DNA of 40,094 nt from Prevotella sp. (lineage in GTDB: Bacteria > Bacteroidota > Bacteroidia > Bacteroidales > Bacteroidaceae). The DNA lies in assembly GCA_017474485.1 (NCBI GenBank), contig JAFVHO010000033.1:1-40094 (forward strand), written 5' to 3'. Position numbers and translations under genes: made by a program. This document shows positions 7,402 through 15,544 of the stretch, piece after piece (position 1 is the first letter of the stretch; each line of letters opens with the position of its first letter). The notes under the pieces were generated by a model, which saw only the letters and a program-made list of their open reading frames with translations, made no database searches and was not told the DNA's origin.

Positions 7402-10088
7402 AGCGTTTCTTTATCTTTCTAGCGTGTTGCGGTTTTGCCGCAACAATGGGGGCGCAGTCGTGGCCCGATGTCAATAACGAAGCCAGGGCTGGTGCCCGTT
7501 GGTGGTGGCTGGGCTCGGCCGTCGACAAGGAAAACCTGCAATGGAATCTGAAGCAGTATGCTGACCACGGCATTGGCTCACTGGAAATCACGCCCATTTA
7601 TGGTGTACAGGGCAATCAGCGGAACAACATCCCCTATCTTTCCGACAAGTGGATGTCTATGTTACGTGAGACTCAGGTATACGGCAAGACCTTAGGTATC
7701 GAGATAGATATGGCAACAGGTACAGGTTGGCCGTTTGGTGGTCCTTGGGTACCATTGGAGGAGAGTGCCAATAAGGTCATCTTCGTGGACACCGTCTGTA
7801 CTGGTGGCACTCTGACAGACGTATCTCTCAACGTTCCTGCCAAGGACAAGAAGAACAGTCGCCTGCAGAAGGTCATGGTCTATGGTCGAGTAAATGGCAA
7901 ATCTGTTGCCATGGACATCACGGAAAATGTTACTGACGGAAAGCTCTCGTGGTCGCCTCTCGCCATGCTTACCACCATGCGCAAGGCCTCTACTGACAAG
8001 GTGGAGAAGAAGACGCTGAAACAGGAAATCAAGGATATCGAGCAAGCCCAATGGCGCATCATCGCCGTTTACATCCGCTATGGTGTGATGAAGGTAAAGC
8101 GTGCTGCCCCTGGTGGCGAAGGGCTGGTCATCGACCACTTCGACAAGCAGGCTGTGGCCAACTATCTGAAACATATCGAGGCTGCCTTCGAACGCACTGG
8201 TACGCCCTACCCACGTACTTTCTTTAATGACAGCTACGAGGTAAGCGAGGCAACATGGACCCCTACTCTCTTCCAGGAGTTTGAGAAGCGTCGTGGCTAT
8301 AAACTGGAGGAACATCTGCCCGAACTCATCGCAGCAGACGTGAAGACGGTGACAGACTATCGCGAGACACTTGGCGACCTGCTCTTGGAGAACTTCACAC
8401 AACAGTGGACGGCATGGGCACACAAGCATGGTGCTACCACACGTAACCAGGCTCATGGTTCACCAGCCAACCTCATCGACTGCTATGCCGCTGTCGATAT
8501 TCCGGAAATTGAAGGCTTCGGGCTCTCAGAGTTCGGCATCAAAGGTCTGCGAACCGACCCAGGTAAGACGCGCAAGAACGACAGCGACTACTCGATGTTC
8601 AAGTACGCCCCTTCTGCTGCCCATGTCTGCGGAAAACCCTATACGTCGAGCGAGACCTTTACCTGGCTCACTGAACATTTCCGTACCAGTCTCTCACAGT
8701 TGAAGCCCGACCTCGACCTGATGTTCTGTGCCGGTGTCAATCACATGTTCTTCCACGGCACATCCTACTCGCCGCAGAATGACCCCTGGCCTGGTTGGAA
8801 GTTCTATGCCTCCATCGATATGAGTCCCACTAACAGCATCTGGCGTGATGCTCCTTACTTTATGAAATATGTAGAGCGTTGCCAGAGTTTCCTGCAGTGG
8901 GGTCATCCCGACAACAATTTCCTCGTTTTCCTGCCTGTTCGCGACATGTGGCAAAAGAACCCTAGGAAGCTGCTCATGCAGTTTTCTATCCATGCCATGG
9001 GCCAACTGGCACCAGAATTCATCAAGACCATCCTTGATATCGACAAGGCTGGATTCGACTGCGACTACATCTCTGAACGCCTACTCATGGGTGTGACGTA
9101 TAAGAACGGTATGCTTGAAACTGCTGCTGGCACACGCTATCGCGGACTGATTATCCCTGGTAGTGGCAACATGGCCGAAACGGTCAAGGCACATATTGCT
9201 GAATTGAAGGCGCAGGGTGCCAAGATATTCTACAATGTCGATGCCAAGCAACTGGCACAGGCTGCCAGTCCTGAACCCATGAAGACGCAGCATGGTCTGA
9301 AAGCCATTCGACGTAAGAACCCCACAGGCTATCACTACTTCATCGCCAACCTCACCCCCGATGACCTTGAGGCTGACATACCCCTTGCGGTAGCTTTCCA
9401 GAGCGCCACACTTTTCAATCCACTCAATGGCGACATCACCCCTGCCACCGTCACTGACGGTAAGGTACACCTTGTCCTGCGCTCAGGTCAGAGCATCATC
9501 CTCCAGACCTTCAACGAAGTGCAAGCCCCTGTTGAGCCCGTTGCTGTGCCACAGCGACAAACAGAAAAGGAGTACCCCCTCAACGGCCCTTGGCAGCTCA
9601 CGTTCACCGAGGAAGCCCCCCGTGTGGTCAAGAGTTTCCCTCTTGACAAGCTCCAGACCTGGGAAACGCTGGATGATGACTCTGTGAAGGTGACGATGGG
9701 TACGGGTATCTATGCCACCCGTCTGAAACTGATGCAGCGCGACCTTAAGGGAGCCCAGTCATGGCAGATTGACCTTGGCGACGTGCGCGAATCAGCTCGC
9801 GTCTACATCAACGGTCAATTCGTAGGTTGTGCCTGGAGTGTACCGTATGTACTTGACTTCAAAGGCAACATCCTGAAGCCTGGCATGAATGATATCCGCA
9901 TCGAGGTTACCAATCTGCCTGCCAACCGTATTGCCGATTTGGATCGTCGAGGTGTGAAGTGGCGCAAGATGGAGGAGATTAACGTAGTGGACATCAACTA
10001 CAAGAAGACCACCTACGACCAGTGGGAACCAGTCAAGAGCGGACTCAATTCAGAAGTCAAACTAAAGCGCTTTGCTAGTGAAAAGTGA
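7398..10088 (+). CDS. GH106 alpha-L-rhamnosidase, secreted
   Basis: An 896-residue protein with a signal peptide (about residues 1-19, ending MGAQ). The N-terminal part carries the GH106 block ARWWWLGSAVDKENL followed by GIGSLEITPIYGVQG and ATGTGWPFGGPWV. The C-terminus has a GH2-type sugar-binding beta-sandwich (PLNGPWQLTF, then VYINGQFVG). GH106 enzymes remove alpha-L-rhamnose from rhamnogalacturonan fragments in Bacteroidota. It begins inside the stop of the GH105 gene, so the two are coupled. Its own stop codon lies inside a 20-bp sequence that is repeated, inverted, upstream of the operon's first gene. Confidence 0.92.
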   Translation: MKRFFIFLACCGFAATMGAQSWPDVNNEARAGARWWWLGSAVDKENLQWNLKQYADHGIGSLEITPIYGVQGNQRNNIPYLSDKWMSMLRETQVYGKTLGIEIDMATGTGWPFGGPWVPLEESANKVIFVDTVCTGGTLTDVSLNVPAKDKKNSRLQKVMVYGRVNGKSVAMDITENVTDGKLSWSPLAMLTTMRKASTDKVEKKTLKQEIKDIEQAQWRIIAVYIRYGVMKVKRAAPGGEGLVIDHFDKQAVANYLKHIEAAFERTGTPYPRTFFNDSYEVSEATWTPTLFQEFEKRRGYKLEEHLPELIAADVKTVTDYRETLGDLLLENFTQQWTAWAHKHGATTRNQAHGSPANLIDCYAAVDIPEIEGFGLSEFGIKGLRTDPGKTRKNDSDYSMFKYAPSAAHVCGKPYTSSETFTWLTEHFRTSLSQLKPDLDLMFCAGVNHMFFHGTSYSPQNDPWPGWKFYASIDMSPTNSIWRDAPYFMKYVERCQSFLQWGHPDNNFLVFLPVRDMWQKNPRKLLMQFSIHAMGQLAPEFIKTILDIDKAGFDCDYISERLLMGVTYKNGMLETAAGTRYRGLIIPGSGNMAETVKAHIAELKAQGAKIFYNVDAKQLAQAASPEPMKTQHGLKAIRRKNPTGYHYFIANLTPDDLEADIPLAVAFQSATLFNPLNGDITPATVTDGKVHLVLRSGQSIILQTFNEVQAPVEPVAVPQRQTEKEYPLNGPWQLTFTEEAPRVVKSFPLDKLQTWETLDDDSVKVTMGTGIYATRLKLMQRDLKGAQSWQIDLGDVRESARVYINGQFVGCAWSVPYVLDFKGNILKPGMNDIRIEVTNLPANRIADLDRRGVKWRKMEEINVVDINYKKTTYDQWEPVKSGLNSEVKLKRFASEK

Positions 10089-10105
10089 TTGCAACGCCAC
10101 ACTTT
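10086..10105 (-). repeat. 20-bp inverted copy of the sequence at 3754-3773
   Basis: The plus strand at 3754-3773 (aaagtgtggcgttgcaatca) recurs exactly as its reverse complement at 10086-10105. The two copies bracket the three-gene plus operon. An exact 20-bp match is unlikely by chance in 40 kb. Confidence 0.7.
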
Positions 10106-10122
10106 ATACCTTTAGGTTAAAG

Positions 10123-10153
10123 AACAGTGAATTGTGAAAAATGAATAGTGATC
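10123..10153 (+). repeat. Word repeat before the aldo/keto reductase (acagtga / tagtga / gtgaaaa)
   Basis: The gap between the GH106 and reductase genes contains acagtga, ttgtgaaaa, atgaatagtga in succession. It is the reverse-strand form of the vocabulary seen in the GH35 gene. Confidence 0.5.
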
Positions 10154-10156
10154 ATT

Positions 10157-11113
10157 ATGGAAAAATACATTGCTGACCCAAAACGCTATGAGAAGAGCGA
10201 CGTGCTGTACCAACGCTGCGGACGCTCGGGCGTACTGTTGTCCAAGGTAAGCCTTGGCTTGTGGCATAACTTCGGAGGTGTCGACGACTACCAGCGTTCG
10301 AAAGAGATACTGCGCTATGCCTTCGACCACGGTATCACCCACCTCGACTTAGCCAACAACTACGGTCCTCCCTACGGTTCTGCCGAGGAGACCTTTGGAC
10401 GCGTGATGGACGAAGACTTCCGTCCTTATCGCGACGAGTTATTCATCTCTACAAAGGCCGGCTACGACATGTGGGACGGCCCTTACGGCAACTGGGGTTC
10501 ACGCAAGTACCTGATGGCCTCGCTCGACCAATCTTTAAAGCGTATGCGCCTTGACTATGTCGACCTCTTTTATTCGCATCGCTACGACCCTGATACACCA
10601 CTGGAGGAAACCCTTCAGGCGTTGGTTGACATCGTCCGCGCTGGCAAGGCCCTCTACGTGGGTATTTCGCGTTGGCCTTTGGAGGCAACGCGCTTCGCCA
10701 TCAATTACCTGAAGCAACGCGACGTGCCCCTGCTCATCTATCAGGGACGACTCAACATGCTCGACCACGAACCTATCGACGAGGGCATTCTCCAACTCTG
10801 CCATCAGGAAGGCGTTGGCTTCATATCCTTCTCGCCCTTGGCACAGGGACTGCTGACAGACCGCTATCTGAACGGTATTCCTGAGGGGTCACGCATGACG
10901 CGCGAACACTTCCTGAAACACGAGATGCTCACGCCAGAATTGCTCCAGCAATTACAGACTTGGAATGCAGAGGCACAGGCTGAAGGTCGTACACTGGCCG
11001 AACTTGCCCTACGCTGGATTCTGGAACAGCAAGGTGTTACCAGCGTCCTCGTAGGCGCCAGCAGTACAGCACAGCTCGACAAGAATATGCGAGCTATCTA
11101 CGACGACGTTTGA
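10157..11113 (+). CDS. Aldo/keto reductase, YghZ/Gpr-like, short C-terminus
   Basis: A 318-residue protein from the ATG at 10157 (a GTG nine bases earlier is less likely). Catalytic residues of the AKR fold are visible: Asp and Tyr in LDLANNYGPP, Lys in ISTKAGYDMW, His in FYSHR. The closest family I recognise is E. coli YghZ (L-glyceraldehyde 3-phosphate / methylglyoxal reductase), from the SLGLWHNFG, SRKYL and SFSPLAQGLLTDRYLNG blocks. It ends at NMRAIYDDV, about 30 residues earlier than that family. Its 3' end overlaps the convergent RND gene by 20 nt. Lying after the pectin operon, it may reduce L-lactaldehyde or a related product of rhamnose catabolism, but this is inference. Confidence 0.88.
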   Translation: MEKYIADPKRYEKSDVLYQRCGRSGVLLSKVSLGLWHNFGGVDDYQRSKEILRYAFDHGITHLDLANNYGPPYGSAEETFGRVMDEDFRPYRDELFISTKAGYDMWDGPYGNWGSRKYLMASLDQSLKRMRLDYVDLFYSHRYDPDTPLEETLQALVDIVRAGKALYVGISRWPLEATRFAINYLKQRDVPLLIYQGRLNMLDHEPIDEGILQLCHQEGVGFISFSPLAQGLLTDRYLNGIPEGSRMTREHFLKHEMLTPELLQQLQTWNAEAQAEGRTLAELALRWILEQQGVTSVLVGASSTAQLDKNMRAIYDDV

Positions 11114-14100
11114 ATACCCGTTCCTCGATAGCCTGGAACACCACAAAGAGAATAGGAACAATAAACAACAGTGCGATGGTGCCAATGAGCATGCCGCCAA
11201 TAGCTCCCACACCGAGCGAGCGGTTGCCATTGGCACCAACGCCTGTAGCAATAGCCAAAGGCAACAATCCGAACACCATCGTTAGCGACGTCATCAGAAT
11301 AGGACGCAAGCGCACGGCAGCAGCATCGAGTGCAGCGGCAAGAATACTCATTCCCTGGCGACGGCGTGCCGAGGCATATTCCGTCAACAGGATAGCCGTC
11401 TTCGACAACAAACCTATCAACATGATAAGTCCCGTCTGCATGTAGATATTATTCTCCAGTCCCCACATCCATGCAAAAATAAAGCTGCCTGCCAGTCCGA
11501 AAGGTACACTCAGGATAACGGCCATCGGAATGAAGACACTCTCATAAAGGGCACATAGGATGAGGTAAATAAAGATGATACAAATGACAAACACCAATGC
11601 TGTCGTGTTCTGCGACGATGCCTCCTCACGACTCATACCACCGAACTCATAGCCGTAGCCCTCAGGCAACACCTCCGCTGCCGTTTCGCGAATGGCGTTG
11701 ATGGCCTGTCCGCTACTGTAGCCTTCAGCTGCCGTTCCATTGACCATGATGCTGGGGAACAGGTTGAAGCGCGACAATGTCTCACTACCATAGATACGTG
11801 TCAGCGTCAAATACTGTCCGATGGGCGACATCTCGCCTGATGATGTGCGCACAAAGATGTTATTCAGCGACTCCGCATCCAGACGGTATTCAGGCGAGGC
11901 CTGCACCATGACACGATAGAGTTTGGTGAAGCGCACGAAGTTTGAGGCATACGAACCGCCCACATAACCCGACAGTGCCTGCAACACCTCCGTTGGCGAT
12001 ACACCACGACGTTTACACAAAGCAGCATCCACCTCCACACGGTATTGTGGATATTTTAGCGAGAAGTTCGTAATGGCACGACTGATTTCCGGACGCTCGT
12101 TCAGGGCGGCAATGAGCTTGTTAGTCTGCATCAGCAGGTCATTAATCGTACCACCGTGCTTGTCCTGGATATGCAGTTCGAAACCATTGATACGTCCGAA
12201 GCCAGGCAACATATTTTGCGTATTCACCTGTATCTTTGCATTGGCAATATCTGCCGTTCTGCGGTATATCTCGTCCACCACGCTCTGCACGTCGTCACCA
12301 TCGCCCTTTCGCTCGTCCCATTTTTTCAGTTTCAGCGTAAAGTTACCGTTCGACGACGATTGCTCAAAGTTATTCGAGTTACCCGCAATGAGCGAGTAGA
12401 TACGCAACTGGGGCAGGTCCTTGATACGCTCTTCCACCTCTTTTAATATATGGTAGGTCTGTTGCAGACTACTACCTGGCGACGCTTGCACATTGATGAA
12501 TACCGTACCCATATCCTCGTTGGGCACCAGTCCCGTCTTCGTGGTACGCATCATCCAATACAATCCGCTAATGGCTACGACAACCAATCCGAATGCCAGC
12601 CACTGCTTGCGCAGTATCTTCGACAGCCCCTGCTTATAGCCACGGACAAACGAATCGTACGACGGCAGGCGACGCAAGACACGCAAAGGCTGCGGATTCT
12701 GCTTTTTCATGATGAGTGCACAGAGGGCAGGCGACAGCGTCAAAGCATTGAACAGCGAAATAGCCACAGCAATGGCCATCGTCAGTCCGAACTGGGTATA
12801 GAAGGTTCCTGTCACACCACCGATAAAACAGACGGGCACGAACACTGCCATGAACACCAGTGTTGTGGTGACCAGTGCCGACGTGATGCCATGCATGGCC
12901 TCAACAGTAGAATGATAGGAGGATGTGTCGACGGGAGAGCCGTCGACCACTGTGGGGGCTTCGTCCAGCTTGGCCTGTACGGCTTCCACCACCACGATGG
13001 CATCATCGACCACCGTACCGATAACCAGCACCAGTGCAAACAGCGTCAACATGTTCAGCGAGAAGCCGATGGCATAAATAACGGCCAGCGTGGCTATCAG
13101 CGACACCATGATGGCAACGCCTGGAATAATCGTGGCACGCCAACTGCGCAGGAAAAGGAACACCACGAGTATCACTAGTGCCAAGGCTTCCAACAGCGTT
13201 TCTACCACGCTGGCAATAGATGCATCGAGGAAGTCCTTCTTCGACTCCAGATCCTCGATAACGATACCGGGCGGCAGCGACTGTCTGATGTCCTCTACCT
13301 CGGCGTCTATCTGCTTGATAATCTCATTGGCATTCGAGCCAGCCACCTGGTTAATCGAGATGTTCACACTCGGACTACCGTTGGTCTCACCAATAATATT
13401 ATAGTTCTGTGAACCCAGTTCCACACGGGCTATGTCGCCAATGCGCAGCACGTCGCCATTGGGCAGCGAGCGAATCACCAGATTCTCGTAGTCTTTCTCC
13501 TCCTCATAGCGACCGCGGTACTTCAACACATACTGGAACGTGTTCTGGCTCTCGGCACCCAACGTACCCGTCGCCACCTCGACGTTCTGCTCATCCAGTA
13601 CCTTCGTGACGTCACTGGGCACGAGTCCGTACTGTGCCATCTTCAGCGGGTCCAACCAGATGCGCATCGAGTAGTCGGCACCCATCACGTTTACCTCGCC
13701 TACGCCACCGATACGGCTCAGACGCGGTTCAATGTTAATCTTGGTATAGTTAGCTAAGAATGAACGGTCGAAAGTCGAGTCAGGACTATACACCGCCAAC
13801 TGCTTGATGTTCGACGTCTGGCGCTTTCTTACCGTGATACCGCCTTTCACCACGTCACTTGGCAGTCGTCCCTGCACCGTAGCGGCACGGTTTTGCACGT
13901 TCACCATAGCCATGTTGGGGTCAGTGCCCTGACGGAAGAAGATACCAATAGAGGCTGTACCGTTGTTTGAGGCCGACGAGGTCATATACATCATGCCCTC
14001 CACACCGTTGATGGCTTCCTCCAAAGGCACCACCACGCTCTTCTGCACCGTCTCGGCATTGGCACCAGTATAGCTGGCCATGATGCGCACCGTGGGTGGT

Positions 14101-14219
14101 GCAATCTCAGGGAATTGTTCCAATGGCAGACTGGTCAGTCCGATGATACCTACCAGTACCATCAACACTGATATGACGCATGCCAGAATCGGTCTGTCTA
14201 TAAATGTCCTAACGTTCAT
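11094..14219 (-). CDS. RND efflux transporter, HAE1 (AcrB/MexB) type
   Basis: A 1041-residue inner-membrane protein beginning MNVRTFIDRPILACVISV, the standard first transmembrane segment of HAE1 pumps. Two large periplasmic loops and 12 membrane segments are evident. The proton-relay Asp pair is visible around residue 400 in GTVVDDAIVVVEAV. Such pumps export drugs, bile acids or other amphiphiles with a periplasmic adaptor and a TolC-like channel. The start overlaps the stop of the adaptor gene by 4 nt. No outer-membrane channel gene follows; the next gene is convergent. The 3' end overlaps the reductase gene by 20 nt. Confidence 0.96.
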   Translation of the reverse strand: MNVRTFIDRPILACVISVLMVLVGIIGLTSLPLEQFPEIAPPTVRIMASYTGANAETVQKSVVVPLEEAINGVEGMMYMTSSASNNGTASIGIFFRQGTDPNMAMVNVQNRAATVQGRLPSDVVKGGITVRKRQTSNIKQLAVYSPDSTFDRSFLANYTKINIEPRLSRIGGVGEVNVMGADYSMRIWLDPLKMAQYGLVPSDVTKVLDEQNVEVATGTLGAESQNTFQYVLKYRGRYEEEKDYENLVIRSLPNGDVLRIGDIARVELGSQNYNIIGETNGSPSVNISINQVAGSNANEIIKQIDAEVEDIRQSLPPGIVIEDLESKKDFLDASIASVVETLLEALALVILVVFLFLRSWRATIIPGVAIMVSLIATLAVIYAIGFSLNMLTLFALVLVIGTVVDDAIVVVEAVQAKLDEAPTVVDGSPVDTSSYHSTVEAMHGITSALVTTTLVFMAVFVPVCFIGGVTGTFYTQFGLTMAIAVAISLFNALTLSPALCALIMKKQNPQPLRVLRRLPSYDSFVRGYKQGLSKILRKQWLAFGLVVVAISGLYWMMRTTKTGLVPNEDMGTVFINVQASPGSSLQQTYHILKEVEERIKDLPQLRIYSLIAGNSNNFEQSSSNGNFTLKLKKWDERKGDGDDVQSVVDEIYRRTADIANAKIQVNTQNMLPGFGRINGFELHIQDKHGGTINDLLMQTNKLIAALNERPEISRAITNFSLKYPQYRVEVDAALCKRRGVSPTEVLQALSGYVGGSYASNFVRFTKLYRVMVQASPEYRLDAESLNNIFVRTSSGEMSPIGQYLTLTRIYGSETLSRFNLFPSIMVNGTAAEGYSSGQAINAIRETAAEVLPEGYGYEFGGMSREEASSQNTTALVFVICIIFIYLILCALYESVFIPMAVILSVPFGLAGSFIFAWMWGLENNIYMQTGLIMLIGLLSKTAILLTEYASARRRQGMSILAAALDAAAVRLRPILMTSLTMVFGLLPLAIATGVGANGNRSLGVGAIGGMLIGTIALLFIVPILFVVFQAIEERVFKRRRR

Positions 14220-15358
14220 TTCTTTTCCTTCTGACCTCTCACTTCTTTCTTCTCACCTCTCACCTCTATTCCTTCCTTCAACAGTCCGGCACCTTCAGCA
14301 ATGATGGTGTCGCCCACGTTCAGGCCTTCTTCTACAATATACTCTTTGCCATTGTTTTGCGGAAACAGCGTCACGGCAGTGGCCTTCGTCTTGCCGTCCA
14401 CCACGCGATAGACGAACACACGGTTCTGCAGTTCGTAAGTAGCCTCCTGAGGAATGACGACAACCTGATCACGCTGCGTAGGAACCATCACCGTAGCACT
14501 ACCACCGTCGCGCAACAGGTGCTGCGGATTGGGGAATACGGCACGCAAGGTAACGGCACCCGTCTGGGCATCCACCGTACCACTGACAGCATCAATGCGT
14601 CCTTCCACGGGATATTCCGTCCCACTGGCCAGTCGCAGCTTGATACTGGGGGCCTTACTGATGAAGTCGGCTGTCGAGCCATAACGGTCTATCAGATTGA
14701 TGACGGCACGCTCCGTCACCGAGAAGTAGGCATACATCTGGCTATCGTCAGCAACGGTCACCAGTGGTTCGCTGATGTTGCTACTCACCAGAGCACCCAC
14801 GTGCCAGGGAATCATCGAGGCCACACCGTCTACAGGGCTTTTCACCTCCGTACACGACAGCTGCCAGCGGGCATTCTTCTCCTGAGCCTTGGCCTGCACC
14901 AGTGCCGCCTGGGCCTCTAACAGTTCGTGGCGCGTGGTCTCCACGCTGAAGTCACTCACCACACTACCCTCCTTCAGTTTCAGCTGACTATTGTAGTTCA
15001 TCTTTGCCGTCGACAGCTTGGCCTCGGCACTCTCGCGGTTGGCAATGGCCACCTCCAGAGCAGCCTGATAGGGCGTCTGGTCGATAATGAACAGCGTCTG
15101 TCCACGTTTCACGGGCTTACCTTCACTGGTACAAATACGCGTGATGTTACCCGTCACCTGTGGACGAATCTCCACAATCTGCCGTCCCGTCAACTTGGCA
15201 CTGTATTGCTGAGTCAGGGTCATGTCCTTCTTGCCCACCACCATCGTCTGATACCGTGCCGCATCGTGAGCCTTTTTCTCCTTGCTGTCACACGCCGTTA
15301 AGCTGCACGCTAAGACGGCGCCCAGACAGTATGCCATGTATTTCTCCATTCTTATCAT
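14216..15358 (-). CDS. RND periplasmic adaptor (membrane fusion protein), lipoprotein
   Basis: A 380-residue adaptor of the AcrA/MexA kind. A lipobox (SLTAC) puts the lipidated Cys about 20-23 residues from the N-terminus, depending on whether the ATG at 15358 or 15349 is used. The order is: lipoyl half-motif (IRPQVTGNITRICTSEGKPVKRGQTLF), alpha-helical hairpin, second lipoyl half (SPVDGVASMIPWHVGALV), beta-barrel and membrane-proximal domain. It is cotranscribed with the pump (4-nt overlap). The last residues, VRGEKKEVRGQKEKK, come from a purine-rich word repeat rather than a conserved domain end. Confidence 0.93.
   Translation of the reverse strand: MIRMEKYMAYCLGAVLACSLTACDSKEKKAHDAARYQTMVVGKKDMTLTQQYSAKLTGRQIVEIRPQVTGNITRICTSEGKPVKRGQTLFIIDQTPYQAALEVAIANRESAEAKLSTAKMNYNSQLKLKEGSVVSDFSVETTRHELLEAQAALVQAKAQEKNARWQLSCTEVKSPVDGVASMIPWHVGALVSSNISEPLVTVADDSQMYAYFSVTERAVINLIDRYGSTADFISKAPSIKLRLASGTEYPVEGRIDAVSGTVDAQTGAVTLRAVFPNPQHLLRDGGSATVMVPTQRDQVVVIPQEATYELQNRVFVYRVVDGKTKATAVTLFPQNNGKEYIVEEGLNVGDTIIAEGAGLLKEGIEVRGEKKEVRGQKEKK
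14221..14275. repeat. Pyrimidine-rich word repeat at the 3' end of the adaptor gene
   Basis: Units of the form ctcact, tctcac and cctctcac follow each other and encode the charged C-terminal tail of the adaptor. A related block lies inside the MATE gene at 16139-16172. Confidence 0.5.
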
Positions 15359-15392
15359 ATTGGCTTCATGTCTTGTTTAGTTAGAAACACCT

Positions 15393-15401
15393 GCAAAGGT
15401 A
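15393..15401 (-). promoter_or_regulatory. -7 promoter box for the RND operon
   Basis: The minus strand reads TACCTTTGC, 34 nt before the adaptor start. A second similar box (TACCTTTGA, 15468-15476) lies further upstream. Confidence 0.65.
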
Positions 15402-15431
15402 CGAATAAGTGAGCAAAATACCAAATTTATT

Positions 15432-15460
15432 TGAGTATTTTCGAACGTGAGTACTTTCGA
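15432..15460. promoter_or_regulatory. 13-bp direct repeat upstream of the RND promoter (candidate operator)
   Basis: tgagtattttcga (15432-15444) and tgagtactttcga (15448-15460) differ at one base and are 16 bp apart. They lie between the two -7-like boxes and are a plausible regulator site for the pump operon. Confidence 0.4.
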
Positions 15461-15482
15461 GCAACGCTCAAAGGTACGAAAA

Positions 15483-15515
15483 AAACATTAAACATTAAGC
15501 ATTAAACAATAAAAA
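15483..15515. repeat. Word repeat between the MATE and adaptor genes (cattaaa)
   Basis: cattaaacattaagcattaa and a further aacaat form a short tandem array in the intergenic region, followed by an A-run. Confidence 0.5.
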
Positions 15516-15544
15516 AAAGACGGCGGTAGCAAATTTTGCACTCT

